In this document: piece by piece, positions 1 through 10,998 of the stretch
Layout of the letters: every line of letters starts with the position of its first letter
Numbering within the stretch: the stretch's first letter is position 1
Notes under the pieces: generated by a model
Seen by the model: the letters and a program-made list of their open reading frames with translations, nothing else
Told to the model about the DNA's origin: nothing
Database searches by the model: none
Position numbers and translations under genes: made by a program
Assembly: GCA_001179505.1 (NCBI GenBank)
Contig: CDMY01000262.1
Coordinates: 35,727 to 99,726 of the forward strand
DNA: 64,000 bases
Source: Vitrella brassicaformis
Taxonomy: Eukaryota > Sar > Vitrellaceae
Direction of reading: 5' to 3'

Positions 1-1781
1 TGCCTGGCGCTGCAATTCGCTGTTTGGCCCTTCGATCGTGGCAACATGGACATCCTCAATCGATCTGAGCTGCGTGGGCTGCTGGTATGGTTCGTGTCGC
101 TGCTCGTCATGCAGTTCGTTGTCATGCTGCCCGAGGGGACCTCTCTGGTGCTGCCGATCGGCCTCGTGCTGGTTGTCATTCTTGCCAATCTGGCGCATTA
201 TATTCTGCTGGCCGCGCAGATATGTCGGTATGGCCTGCTGCAAGTCGGCTACAGATACACGGCCCTCACCGACCGCGAAAAGGCTATCGGTAGGCAACGG
301 AAGAGCATCCAATCAGCACGCTCGATTCCATCTGGCTGCTTGTGTCCCCTCAGCCCGCGTGATGTCCGGTCGTGTCACGGGCCCTCTTTTGTCGTGGCTC
401 ATCAACAAAGAGGAGGAGAAACGGCGCATCTCACCGAAGGTCTTCTATGACTGGTCCAGTGCTGCCCTCTCTGCCGACGGTCCCCCCGCTGCATCAGGGG
501 TTTGCCATCCGTCTTTCGGGTGGCCAGTACATCGTGCGGTGACAGCCATGCAGCTGACGTCAGCCGCCATGCAGGACGCCACCGAGAGACTCAAACTCAC
601 ACACGTCCCCAGCGACTTGTAAGCATACCAACACGCGCCGCGATGTCTTCTGCTGTCTGTGTGTATGTGTGTGTTTGGTGGTTTGGCCAGCCATGAGTTT
701 CTGTGGAGCCACGCCTTCCTGGTGCACGGCCTGCGGCAGAAGCGAGTGGAGATGCGCAGCCGTCGACGAGGCCATGTGGTCGTCCATCTGCCCAGACCCG
801 ACGACCGCACAGTGACGGTGAGGCGAAGGACAGAACACCCCCCGTCTGTACGGTCGATCGGCCTCTGTGTGTCCCCAGGGTCTGCGGCACATGCGGACGA
901 GCGACCTCTCCAACGTATTTCGCATTCAACGCTCTAGCGACGGTCGGTTTACTGCATGGATCATGATACGTAGTCCACTGATTTGTGTGATAAGTTATCA
1001 CGGGATGGTGATGTGTGCAGTATCGACCCAATCGGACGCCGGCAAGACGTCCACTGATGAACCAAGCGACCAGCCGGAGCCCTCAGACGTTTCTGCGGGC
1101 ATCACGTTGCACGACCTGCAGGTCGGTTGACACACACACGACACACTCAACGTGTGAGTCGTCGTCGTATGACCCTTTGGCCTGCTGCAGGCCAACCTGT
1201 GCTATGTGGTGGACGAGCTCGTCACGAGAGAGCAGATGCATCAGGCGGCCCTCAGCCGGACGGTCGACAGCAGCGATATCGAGAACGCCGACACCGAGGC
1301 ACTGACAGACCACCGGCAGCATACTGGCGGCTGGCGTGGGCTCTATGAGGCGTTCCGCAAGGCCAAACGGACGCTCATCGAGGCGGGCAGCCAACCGGTC
1401 AGAGAGAGACGCTTAGTCGTCGTCTGCGTGTGTACTTATACCCACCTGTGTCATTTGTCCCACTGTCTGCAGGATGCGATTGCGGAGGTGCTCGCGAGCC
1501 TCCCGCCCACCGTGGTGGAGACGCCATGTGACGATGCAGCAGAGGACGTGCTGATGAGCAGGGCGTCGTCGCCTGTCAGTTCGACCCGATCGCCGCTGCA
1601 GAGCGATTTCCACACCGCCGCCCTGACACCCCCCTGCCATCTCATCCGTGTCGATTGGCATCGGCTGAGCAGTGATGAGAAGGACAGCGTGGACGTGTCA
1701 ACGTCAGCAGAGGCCGGCTACGATGAGTGCAGTGGCCTGCCTCTCCCACTGGGTGCAGCCGACACTAACGGCTTGTGGTGA
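1..1781 (+). CDS. Uncharacterised membrane protein, 5' end outside window
   Basis: The reading frame is open from base 1, so the first exon continues upstream. It encodes two hydrophobic segments (LLVWFVSLLVMQFVVML and SLVLPIGLVLVVILANLAHY), then leaves through a donor near 289. Further exons can be joined in phase. The clearest join is the donor after 618 (AGCGACTT|GTAAGC) to the acceptor before 702, giving FHEFLWSHAFLVHGL. Others lie at about 702-809, 881-943, 1021-1122, 1192-1400 and 1474-1781, with the stop at 1779-1781. The soluble tail is rich in Asp, Glu, Ser and Thr. I do not recognise the family. The exon between about 410 and 618 is the least certain. The sense of the gene is secure because several independent exons keep phase. 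Confidence 0.55.
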
Positions 1782-3237
1782 TCCATATGGCAGAAGCGTC
1801 GTAGTCGACGAGTGTTTTCGAATGTAGCAGCTGTATCGTAGGTATCAGGTCGTCTTGTGTGCTTTGGGTGATACGGGGCAATGAATACACTCGATCTGTG
1901 AGCGAGCGGTACACGCGTCCCTGTACTTGGAGGCCGAACTGCAGTGCCACCTAGCTGATTCCATTGCATCGTATGCATCGTTGCCACTGGGTCATATTTC
2001 CTCTGTCACCGTACGGCCACACGACGCGTAATCCACGCGTCGGTGTGCCTGGTGGCTGCATACACAGGCAGAGTAGGATCGGATGTAGTGTACCCTGTAT
2101 GTCCTTTCATACGTATTATGCGCATGGCTGAGGCACCACCCGACTCATCGACCACACGCACGTATTTGTCACGCCGTCATTGTCCCTCCGTTTTTGGGGT
2201 TGCACTGCGTGTCCGTGGTTTACACGACGTATAAGGGGTATCTTGTTCACATCGTGTGCAGTGTACATCCATTCGAATGTTCGTCTCGCGCTCAAGCGGA
2301 GCGTATGTGAGCACCGGTTCCGTGCGTCATGACTGTGAGTGTGTGTGTGTGTGGCTTCAATCATTGAAGACCCCGGCTGAGTGAACGAGCTGACAATATA
2401 CACAATTCAACCATACCATGGCCATGGAGCCGCCAAAACACACAAGCGGTCCATCCATCCATTCATCAATCATCGGCTATGGGCACACACATACACACGT
2501 ACGTACGGGTCCGTTGTCGGTCCGTCCGTCTGCACACCCACCCGTGACAACAATGTTCATCCTGCCTACACGTACACAAACGCACACACGCACACACGTG
2601 TCATGTGAATGCGTATGTAAAGCCCTTCCCTCTCTCCCTCTCTCTCTCTCCCCCCCCCCTTGTATGTGTGTGTGTATGGGTACCTCTTGGGGCTGTCCTC
2701 ATTGAGACACGTGCCGACCACCTGATACATGGAGAGACACGGATTGGCACGCTTCAGCGCACACGCTGTGCCAAGCGCGGAACACGCTACTGCTGAAGGT
2801 TTGTTTGAGGTGTGTTTAGCTATTTTAAGTGAGCATCTCGTTTCTGATCAAGATGGTCCTCCTGTCATTATCGACAGCCGTCATCTCACTAGTATTGCTA
2901 TTCGCCACATCACCACCACCACCACTACCACTACTCTCTAGAAAAGGCGCTAGCTGGTTCACCCATACATACGATACAAGGCACGTCAATCCGAAGACGA
3001 ACTCGGAATGCGATATGCGGCAACATTAACAGCAACCATAACACCAACATGGAGCACAAAAGCAAAGCTATCAATACATGTCTTGAGCGAGTACCTTCAC
3101 CCCACTGATCGGTACATGGCGGGAAGAAGGACATGCAGCTACAACTACACACACACGTACGCGACGCAACACCTTTCTCACGGCATCTCTCAGGGATGCA
3201 GCGCGCCGATTGCGCGATCCCGTGCCCGTGCAGTCAG
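1782..3237. other. Intergenic spacer, no gene seen
   Basis: About 1.46 kb between the 3' ends of two convergent genes. It contains short GT/CA runs (about 2336-2352 and 2575-2600), a CT run ending in a C homopolymer (about 2630-2660) and a CACCAC run near 2911-2935. No reading frame here shows protein-like composition or paired splice sites. Confidence 0.6.
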
Positions 3238-4120
3238 CTACTGAGAAACCGTCTCATCACACAGACCACGACAGCACCGCACCAGCTCAGCGACCAGTAA
3301 GATTCCCATGTATACCCACCAGATCAGCATATGACCGGCCAATGCTGACATGCACAGTAGTGGCAGCACGACACACCAGTCTGCCACACGGTACACGGCT
3401 TTGCCTGCCGCTTGCAGCGCGTCGCGTGCCTCTGCTTGAAGCGCGGCGTTTGCCTCCTCGAGGTCGTGGTCATGCTCGCCTTCACGCTCCACAATTTTTA
3501 CTTCATCAAAGATCCGGAGCAGCATAGCGATCAAAACCCCACCCACCACAGCACAAATGATTATCAAACGGCGCTCCACAAAAAGATGATCATAGTGGTA
3601 GGGAACGTAGCCGAGTAGACCCGGTGTCGTCAGCAAATATCCGATGTGTGCCGGCGAGTAGAAAGTGCCCTTTGGGTCGTGGGCACCAGATGACTTGGCC
3701 ACGACGGCCATCCAGTCGGAGTACGAGCCCAGGCATGACCCCCCGAAAAGCGATGCCACGACAAGCACGACGATCCAAGCCACAAGGGAAGAATTGTTGG
3801 AAATTGTGTAACAAACACCCTTGACGCACACGTCAAGGGAAGAAGGGCCACCACTGAGGAACACTGCAAACAGCACCGGCACGAGGTACCACAGCTGATG
3901 GGTCAAGATGAGCGTGTAGAAGTCATCGTGGCGGAACTGAAGGCAGCACAAGAACGAGGAGAAAGGGCACACAAAGCAAGGATGGTTGGACCCTCTTGTG
4001 CGCGTGTTATTCTTATCTCACCCATCTGGTGTCTGGCAGAGAGGCGCGAACGTGACGAGAGGAGTCACCAGATTCTGGCGTGACAAGGGGGGTCAAGAGG
4101 GAACCACGAGCTGCCTCCAT
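3238..4120 (-). CDS. Four-TM membrane protein with cytosolic coiled coil, unknown function
   Basis: Two exons: 4022-4120 (99 nt, exactly 33 codons starting at ATG 4120) and 3238-3936, joined across an 85-nt intron (donor GTGAGATAAG, acceptor CTGCCTTCAG) in phase 0. The predicted protein is about 265 residues. Hydrophobic stretches fit four or five TM helices: LWYLVPVLFAVFLSG, VAWIVVLVVASLFGG, LIIICAVVGGVLIAMLL and a long C-terminal one around VVLPLLCMSALAGHMLIWW. Between the third and fourth lies a charged helical stretch (EREGEHDHDLEEANAALQAE), a probable short coiled coil. A longer single-exon start inside the intron (ATG 3972) is possible but would not need the well-formed splice sites. 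I cannot assign a family. Confidence 0.6.
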
Positions 4121-4254
4121 ATGAAGAAATGTAAGCGATGAATGGATGCCGAGGGGCAAGCGTGATGATGCCCCCGGACAGCTCGTCGACAGCCTCCTCC
4201 TTTCTCTCTTCCCTTTCCCTGTCTTCTCCCCTCCTCTCTCCAGCTCGCCCTCTA

Positions 4255-4262
4255 AGCTCGCA
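4255..4262 (+). promoter_or_regulatory. AGCTCGCA motif upstream of helical-repeat gene
   Basis: One of about ten AGCTCGCA occurrences in the window, most of them in 5' flanks (see findings). Here it lies between two divergent genes, 329 bp before the + strand start and 135 bp before the - strand start. Function inferred from recurrence only. Confidence 0.35.
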
Positions 4263-4583
4263 GGCAGAAGTGGCAGAAAAATCGGTCGGAAAAATAAAGG
4301 CCTCAAATGCCATTCGGGTTGCAATCTTCTTCTCGCATCTGCGGTTCAGCTACTAGCACTCCCGACGCGAAGATCTGGAGTTCTGGAGTGACTGCTTCCT
4401 CGACAATGATGCAGCAGCTGAGATGGGACTCGTGTCAATGAATGCACCTTCTCATATCATCGCTTTGCGCCGCTTTTGCTTCCATTTCATTCTCTGCAGG
4501 CTGCAGCCGAAGGCTCTCGCCTCTGCGGCTCCTGCGCCATCTGTCGGGCAAGAGGGAGGGTGGAGAGCACCGTCTGTTGACAG

Positions 4584-7500
4584 ATGGCGTCGACATGCCG
4601 CCACAGATCACCGCGGGTCCTCAACGTCGAGCATCGTGTTCGTGCGCAGCAGCCTCCGGTCAAGAGAGTCAAGGCAGCATCAGCAAAAACCGACAACGCT
4701 GCCCCAACCACCCTTCGGACGCCTCAGCGCAATGCAGCGAAGAGGACAGCGCAGCCGTCCTGGTCTTCTCAGCTCGATGTGCCGGACATCGTCGCTGCCA
4801 GTGGGAGAGGAAGGACCAGTTCGACAGCCTCACTTGTGACCGATGTGAACCTCGCCTGGCACAAGAGGGACCCACACGAACTCGATGCGCTGTTCGAAAG
4901 GGTGCTTGTCTCATTCCCGCTTTTATCGGCTGTCGATTTGGCGACTACGGCTCACAACTTCTGCAAAGGCCATGTCAAGAACCACGCCCTGTGGGTGCGT
5001 TTCTTCCGGCAGCTGGCTGCACGAGCAGGTGAGCTGTCAGCCCGAGATGTGTCGCTGATGCTCAACGTGGCGACACGAGTGGGCATCCATCCGCGGCACC
5101 TGGACATGACGGAGCCCCTCGGCCCCGAGGACCCGTCACCTCTGCAGCTGCTGGCTGAACAGAGCGCTCGATGTGCGGGAGAGATGTCCGAACAAGGTGG
5201 GTGGGTAACTGGGGACGGATTGACGGCGGCCAGCATCGTGCCTGTCAATGTATGTTTGTCTGCATGTCAGGACTGGGATTGACCATGAATTCATTATCCA
5301 AGATATGGGGGCCCGTGACGGCGAAGAAGGCAGCAGCAGCAACAACAGACGGCAGCAGCGACGAGACTCAGCATGATCTCGTGAACAGCCGCCCTGTGCC
5401 TGTATGGCTCCACAACGTCCTCGCGACCCTGACGGTCCACATCCACAGCAAGGCCGCTGGCCGTCTGTTCAGCGCTCCGAATGTGGCCAATGTTCTGCTC
5501 AGCTACGGGCGCTTCGGGTACCAGCCCCGTGAGTGCATCGAGGCGGTGATCGGGCTGATTCCGGACGTAATTGGCGAGATGACGACGCAGAACCTGGCCA
5601 ATGTGGCCACTGCACTGCCGGTAGGGATGGGCTGGCTGATGGAGGGAGATTGGGAGGCTGGAGTGCGTATGTGCGTCTGTCTTGTTCTTTCTTTCTTCAG
5701 CTGCTGAGTCTGCCGGCATGCAGCCTGCTGCAGACATGTGATTTGATCGAGCAACGTACTGTGGGGCGGCTCGACGAGTTTCGCGTGCCGGAGCTGTCAG
5801 CCATCAGTAAGCCAGCCAGGAGCCTCCGCCACCACAGAACCGTTAAGTTGTTTCTCCCTCCTCCTTTCTTTTTGCAGCTTTGTCGCTGACGCGTCTTCGT
5901 GTGGCCGCCGTTGGCTCGTCTGACCCCTCGGGCCCCTCCCCTAGCGACCTCCTGGACAGCCTAGCGCGCCACATCCCTCCCCGAGTGCGTGAAGGAGGGC
6001 TGAGTGCAGCTGATCTGACCATCCTGGCGTCCACGCTGTCGCAAGCCACACAGGAGATCGGACATGGGAGGTGGAGGGGCTCCAAGGGCGACCAGCGGCT
6101 GCAGGCAAAGGCGTACGCGGCCATCGCCGATGGGATCTTCAATATGTGAGCAGTGTTAAAGGGCCAAACAACGAAGCAATGCCCCGCCGTGTTTCCGCCT
6201 TTTCCTGTCTGACCAGGTGTGGTGACGGTATGTCTCATCTGAGCCTGCAGCACCTGTCTGTGTTGGTCAATGCCTTCGCCAAGGGCGCGCTGACCAACCC
6301 ATCCTACCACCGGAGCTTCTCAGGCCATGCTGACAGCCAGGCACCCATCCGATTTCTCACCCCGGTGGCAACGCGTCTTCGTCAGCTGCTACCCTCCCTG
6401 CCCCAGCCGCCTGATCCATCGAATCGGCCCCTGTCGTCAGCGTCGTCTCGCGACATTCGTGCCACGTGTCGGCATCTGGCGATTCTGCTGTCGGGGTGGG
6501 CCAAGATCTTCGGGGAACTGGAGAGTGACGACGACAGGCAAAACGATGGGATGTCGTCATTTGGCATCGGGGAATGGGTCGAGCCTGGGCTGGTGGAAGA
6601 TCTCGCGACTGAGGTGAGTGGGGAGGGATGGGCAGCAGCACAGGGACGGATGGATGGATGGAGACCGTCTTTTCTTCGGTGTTCAGGTGGCGGCGCGTGT
6701 GGACTTCTTCTCGCCGCTTCATTTGGCGATGGCACTCAACTCATTGGACCTGCTGCAAGTGAGCCAGAACGCATCGGACTTGCAGTGACCCCACATGGAT
6801 GGATGGATGGATGCCGCTTACTGCAGGCGTTGCCATCGCCATTGGCCTCGGCGGCTGCTGTGCGTGGCAGCGGGTGGCTGGACAGAAGCCTCGCAGACGC
6901 AAAGGATGCCCACTCGACCTCAGGTTGGTCCTAGGGCACAAAGCAGCTTTGTTGTCTCCTTGGAATGATATGTGATTGAATCCTTTTTTTCTGATCGTGT
7001 GCAGAGCTTGGCGACATGTGTCTGCTGCTGGGGATGGCCCTCACCAACTCAGACGGACAGGTGCAATGCTACACAAGCACGCCCACATGCCCAAGCCCCG
7101 GCTGCCTCATCGAGCGATCATCTTTGTGCTTGGTGCAGCATCTCCATTTCTTCCATCGCCTAAGTGCCTTCATCCACGCCAACCTCAGCACCATCCCGCC
7201 CCGCGCCACGACATTCCTTCTGTCACTGCTGTCCAAGAACAGCCCGCTGATCCTACCTATTACAAACCCAGCCGCTGCAGCCCCCATCGGTGAAGACGGC
7301 CGAGTGTTGGACAGCAGCAGCTATGGCCCCATCACTGCCGCGAGAGATCGTGAGGCTTTCGACGACAGTCGTGTGTTTGTGGGGCGGGTGGTGGATGTGA
7401 TACTGATGTCGAGTGGTGGTGGTGGTGGTGTTGATAGGGAGAGGGCGGATGGGAGTGTGGATGACCCTGCGTTGGGGCAGAAGGGCAGCCATCGGCTGCC

Positions 7501-8204
7501 GCCCCCCATGGAGCAGGTCGGGCCCATCAGGCCTCTGCATTTGTCGGTAGGAAGACGCAAAAATGACGACACTGTCGTGGAAGGGGCACAAGGGTTATCG
7601 AGGTTTGTCGGCGCCGTCCTTTGTTGTGTGTGTGCAGAACTTGTTGATAACCTTCACACAGCTGGACCTGCCTGAGTACTCGGTGAAGCTCATGTTCCAG
7701 CTGCCCCACTCGGCCTTCCACAGCAGAGGCATCCAGGTACGTACGAACCAACAAAGCACCATATTCGTCTCTTTTGTGTATCGCCTGTCTGTCGACTGCC
7801 TCCTCTAGAATTTGAGCCTCCTGCTGCTGAATTCGGTGCTGTATGCCCTCGCCAGCACCGCAGCGGCCTTCACCTCGCCAATGCCGCCATCGCCGACCCC
7901 TGGCATCCGCTGTCGCTTCCCTCGTTTCACGAAAACGGCCCTGGGACTCTTCCTGGACCGCTACAAAGCGAATGGTGCCGATGCCAGCAATGGTGGCAGT
8001 GGCTGGAGTGTTGAGAGGAACAGGGGGGAGAGTGAGGACGAGTCAGCCTTATCGGGGTTTTCCGTCTGCCTGCACACACTGGTGTTGTTGGGGCCCTTGT
8101 TGGACAGGCCAGGCCATTTGTGTGAGGGGTTAGGTCTGAGAGCTCTGCAGCTGCAGAGTTTGGTTGGGGCGAATGAGCTGATAAGTCGGCAGCAAGAGGG
8201 ATAG
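4584..8204 (+). CDS. Helical-repeat (heptatrico/octotricopeptide-like) protein, putative organellar RNA-binding
   Basis: About eleven exons from ATG 4584 to the stop at 8204. Checked joins: donor 5197/acceptor 5270 (EMSEQ to GLGLTMNSL), donor 6149 to GTGTGGTGAC (FNM to CGDGMSHLS), and LATE to VAARVDFFSPLHLAMALN. The product is over 850 residues of repeated helical units with the pattern seen in FASTK/RAP-associated and OPR/HPR proteins, for example ELSARDVSLMLNVATRVGI, APNVANVLLSYGRFGYQ, TTQNLANVATAL, LSLQHLSVLVNAFAKG and NLSLLLLNSVLYALAS. Such proteins in alveolates and algae are usually nucleus-encoded organellar RNA-processing or ribosome factors. No RAP domain is visible at the C-terminus and no clear transit peptide at the N-terminus, which is basic (many Arg, Lys, Ser). 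Function is inference from repeat style. Confidence 0.65.
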
Positions 8205-8700
8205 ATAGATCGGGGTAGACGGGGGATGGATGGGCAAGGTGTGCGCGCTGTTTGTCGTTTGTTGATGCGAACATACCATGAGCAAGGGAGGGACTGACGC
8301 ATGTTCCTTTCATTGTATGCAGTAAACAAGGTCGTTGGTGCATCATCAAGACCATGAAGACAAGACAGCGACACCAGAGCAACGGCCGTGCCATCGCCTT
8401 CTCCGCCCCTCGGCGGCCACCCCCTCGTTCTTCATTTGACAGCATCCTATCTGTCTGTCTGTCTAAGGTCACGTCTAGCAGCCCTAGTATGTATACATCT
8501 GCCGTGTGCTGCCCATCTCGCCCACTATCGCCCCGACGTGACCGACCGAATTTGAGATGACGGGATTAGACCCCATCTCACAGACGGCCAAGTTGGAAGA
8601 GCTAGTGGAAGAAACGCAACTTGTGCGGCCCCAGGCAACACCACATGTCTCATTGGTAGACATACACACCTCTCTCCCGCGTCCCATGCCCATGACAGTG
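8205..8700. other. Convergent 3' spacer, no gene seen
   Basis: About 500 bp between the stop of the helical-repeat gene (+) and the stop of the CPSF6-like gene (-). Presumably holds both 3' UTRs. It includes a short GATA repeat (about 8200-8210) and no credible coding frame. Confidence 0.5.
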
Positions 8701-10129
8701 TCACCCCTTGTGTCGCTTCGCCTGTGGCTCCCCCTCCTCATGCTGGCCCGACACATCAGCACCCACCCTCGGCGGCGTCCCAGACCAGCCACCGCCACCA
8801 ACAGACCCAGCAGACACAGACAAAAGCGACGAGGGAGGCGTCACAACACCATATCCCCCTGGCCGCGGCGGCAGGGGCCTCTTCTGCGCCGTGCCGGCTG
8901 TGAGCAGGAGGGTCCTCGATTGTGGTATGATGGGTCCGCCGAGAGTCCATGGGATGTCGGTGGGTGGCTGGGGAGTGCGGACGGTCGTCCACATGTCCGG
9001 GGGCAGCGGGTGGGCCTCAATGATGGACGGCCGGCCGCCCTTGGGAGGAGCCTTCGGCAGCACACTGACGGACGCACACACAGTTTGAAGAGACGGAGTG
9101 TGCTTCGGGAGACTCGTGGATGCTGTGCTGTGCTGTGCTGTGTGTTGATGAACGCACCTTGTCGAGATGCCATTCCGGCACTTGCTGGCAGCCTCACTGC
9201 TCATGAACTCCACATAGGCGTGCCTGATACACACACATAGATCCATCCGCGTGTTGGTGCCCTCTTATCTCAGTTTCAGTTTCCCACCCTGTGGCCTTTC
9301 CTGTGGTGGGGTATTCGAGCATCCTGATGGTTCGCACAGTGCCGTACTCCTCCAGACGCTCGCGCAACTCAACGTCATTCACCCACTGACGACAAATAAA
9401 CCCGACAACCACACGTGTTAGGTACCTAACCTGCCTGTCCTGCGCATTGCCTACCCATGCCAGGCCCGATATCAAGACAGCCTGATCGGCCGACGGCTCT
9501 TCACCGCTCGTCGACTCTCGCGTCTCGGGAGGAGCAGTCAGGAACAAAGCAACCGCTGCACACAGCACATCAGAGAACACGGCAACAACCCCCTTCTCTC
9601 GCCGCCGCTTTGGATGCCCCCACCCCTTGTTTCCGTTCTTACGTCTTCGCTTGAAGGCGGGTTCCGTCGGCTTGGCGTGCCAGTGTCCTCTCCGCCCTCT
9701 CCCCCCTCCCATGACCATCGACGACGGGGCGCCGCCCTTGGCTCCCCGACCAGCAGCAGCAGATGTGCCTCCAGCCGCTGCAGCTTTTGGCTGCGCATGA
9801 CCGGCACTCCGCCTGGCAGCCACTGCCGATGCCGAGGTGTCGACGTCTGCGAGGATTTCAACATTTTCGTCATCGATGTTCTCGGGAGCGGGTGTGTCTG
9901 TCTTGGCCCTGCTGTCGGCGCGTGTCGAGTCGTCTTGTCTGGTAACCGACGAGCTGGAGGGCGTCCTCTGGGGGGTCACCTGAGCGTCGGACTGACACCA
10001 GACAGACACCGGCATGCAGCGAGGAGAAACATTGCCTTTGTGTCAGGTGAGAGGGCGTTGTGTAGTCACCTGTGCCGCTTCCGCGCCGATACCGAGGTCG
10101 CCATAGATGTCAAACTCCTCCTCAGCCAT
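8701..10129 (-). CDS. RRM protein resembling cleavage factor Im 68-kDa subunit (CPSF6-like)
   Basis: Five exons: 10070-10129 (20 codons, MAEEEFDIYGDLGIGAEAAQ), 9455-9991, 9288-9385, 9158-9223 and 9064-8701. All joins are in phase. Splicing rebuilds one RRM: AVLISGLAW joins WVNDVELRERLEEYG, and TTGKATG joins HAYVEF, which gives RNP2 (ISGLAW) and RNP1-like (ATGHAYVEF) strands. The WW at the start of helix 1, the acidic Asp-Ile-Tyr N-terminus and a Pro/Gly-rich C-terminus ending in a basic patch match the layout of CPSF6/7-type subunits of cleavage factor Im, which bind UGUA sites with NUDT21 in the nucleus. A region of basic residues (FKRRRKNGNKGWG) precedes the RRM. Other RRM proteins remain possible. 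Confidence 0.65.
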
Positions 10130-10998
10130 CACACACTCACTAACAATGCGTCAGAGGCTCAGGCCACGATCGTCAACGGAGCAAATCAGCACATGAAGCA
10201 CAGCTTCGTTTGCAGGTCCAACCGGCTCAGGCAACGGGCGTTTTCTTCCACGAAAGGAAGCGCGAGCTGTGCTGCGAGCTTGAAGCCAAACAGAGGAAGA
10301 TGTTCCTGAGATCTGTGCGTGTCTGTTGCGTGAGATCTGTGCAGACACGTGAAGCATTGGACGACGGCCGATGAAATCGATGATGTCCGAGTTGCTGGCA
10401 GCACGAAGCGCAGCGCGTCGACGGCTCGGCTGCAGAAGGTATGGAATCATGACACAATAACAGAGAGGCGCAATGTCATCCATGCCATGCTGCATGCATG
10501 GGGAAACGATTGCTGTCTTTTGTTGGTTGTCAGATCATAACGACATGAGTGGCAGTGATCACTCAACGGTGGGCGGGCTCTGCCGACAGATTTCGTTTGT
10601 CAGGCGGACAGGGCAGGGCACAGAGCAGCAGCTCACGGATGCAGCCGCTGATCTGGCCAGATGATGAATGGAACGTCGCGCTTCCTCCACGCTTCCTCGG
10701 TGTGTGTCGCTGACGGTGAGAAGATATCACACGCTCGGGACCGTGAACTGTCGACACGATGTCGACATGCGAAGAAGACTCTCAACATATCGTATAGGTG
10801 AGCACACCAGCAGCGGAAACACAACACACCTTCTCTGTGGGAGGGGTGTGTGTGTGTGTTGGTGGTGAGTGTGTGTAGGATTGTGTTAGCTGTCCACCAG
10901 CTCGACGAAATATAGTGGCGTCAAGGTGGTAAGTGACCGACGCACCGAGCGGCACGGAGAGGCGACAAAGTTTATCTGTCGGCGTGCAGGGTTTAGTG
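10130..10998. other. Divergent promoter region, CPSF6-like gene / ankyrin-like gene
   Basis: Roughly 870 bp between two divergent starts. A 114-codon minus-strand open frame (10151-10495) lies just upstream of the CPSF6-like gene, but it has no recognisable features and may be 5' UTR. GT repeats occur at about 10845-10875. Confidence 0.4.
10273..10280 (-). promoter_or_regulatory. AGCTCGCA motif upstream of CPSF6-like gene
   Basis: Sense orientation for the minus-strand gene, 144 bp upstream of its ATG; same octamer as at 4255, 14783, 28825, 37535, 47511 and 58838. Confidence 0.35.

Noticed and set aside
10151-10495. 114-codon minus-strand open frame just upstream of the CPSF6-like gene
   Set aside because: No ATG-proximal features, no homology I can recognise, and it contains the AGCTCGCA motif; more likely promoter and 5' UTR.
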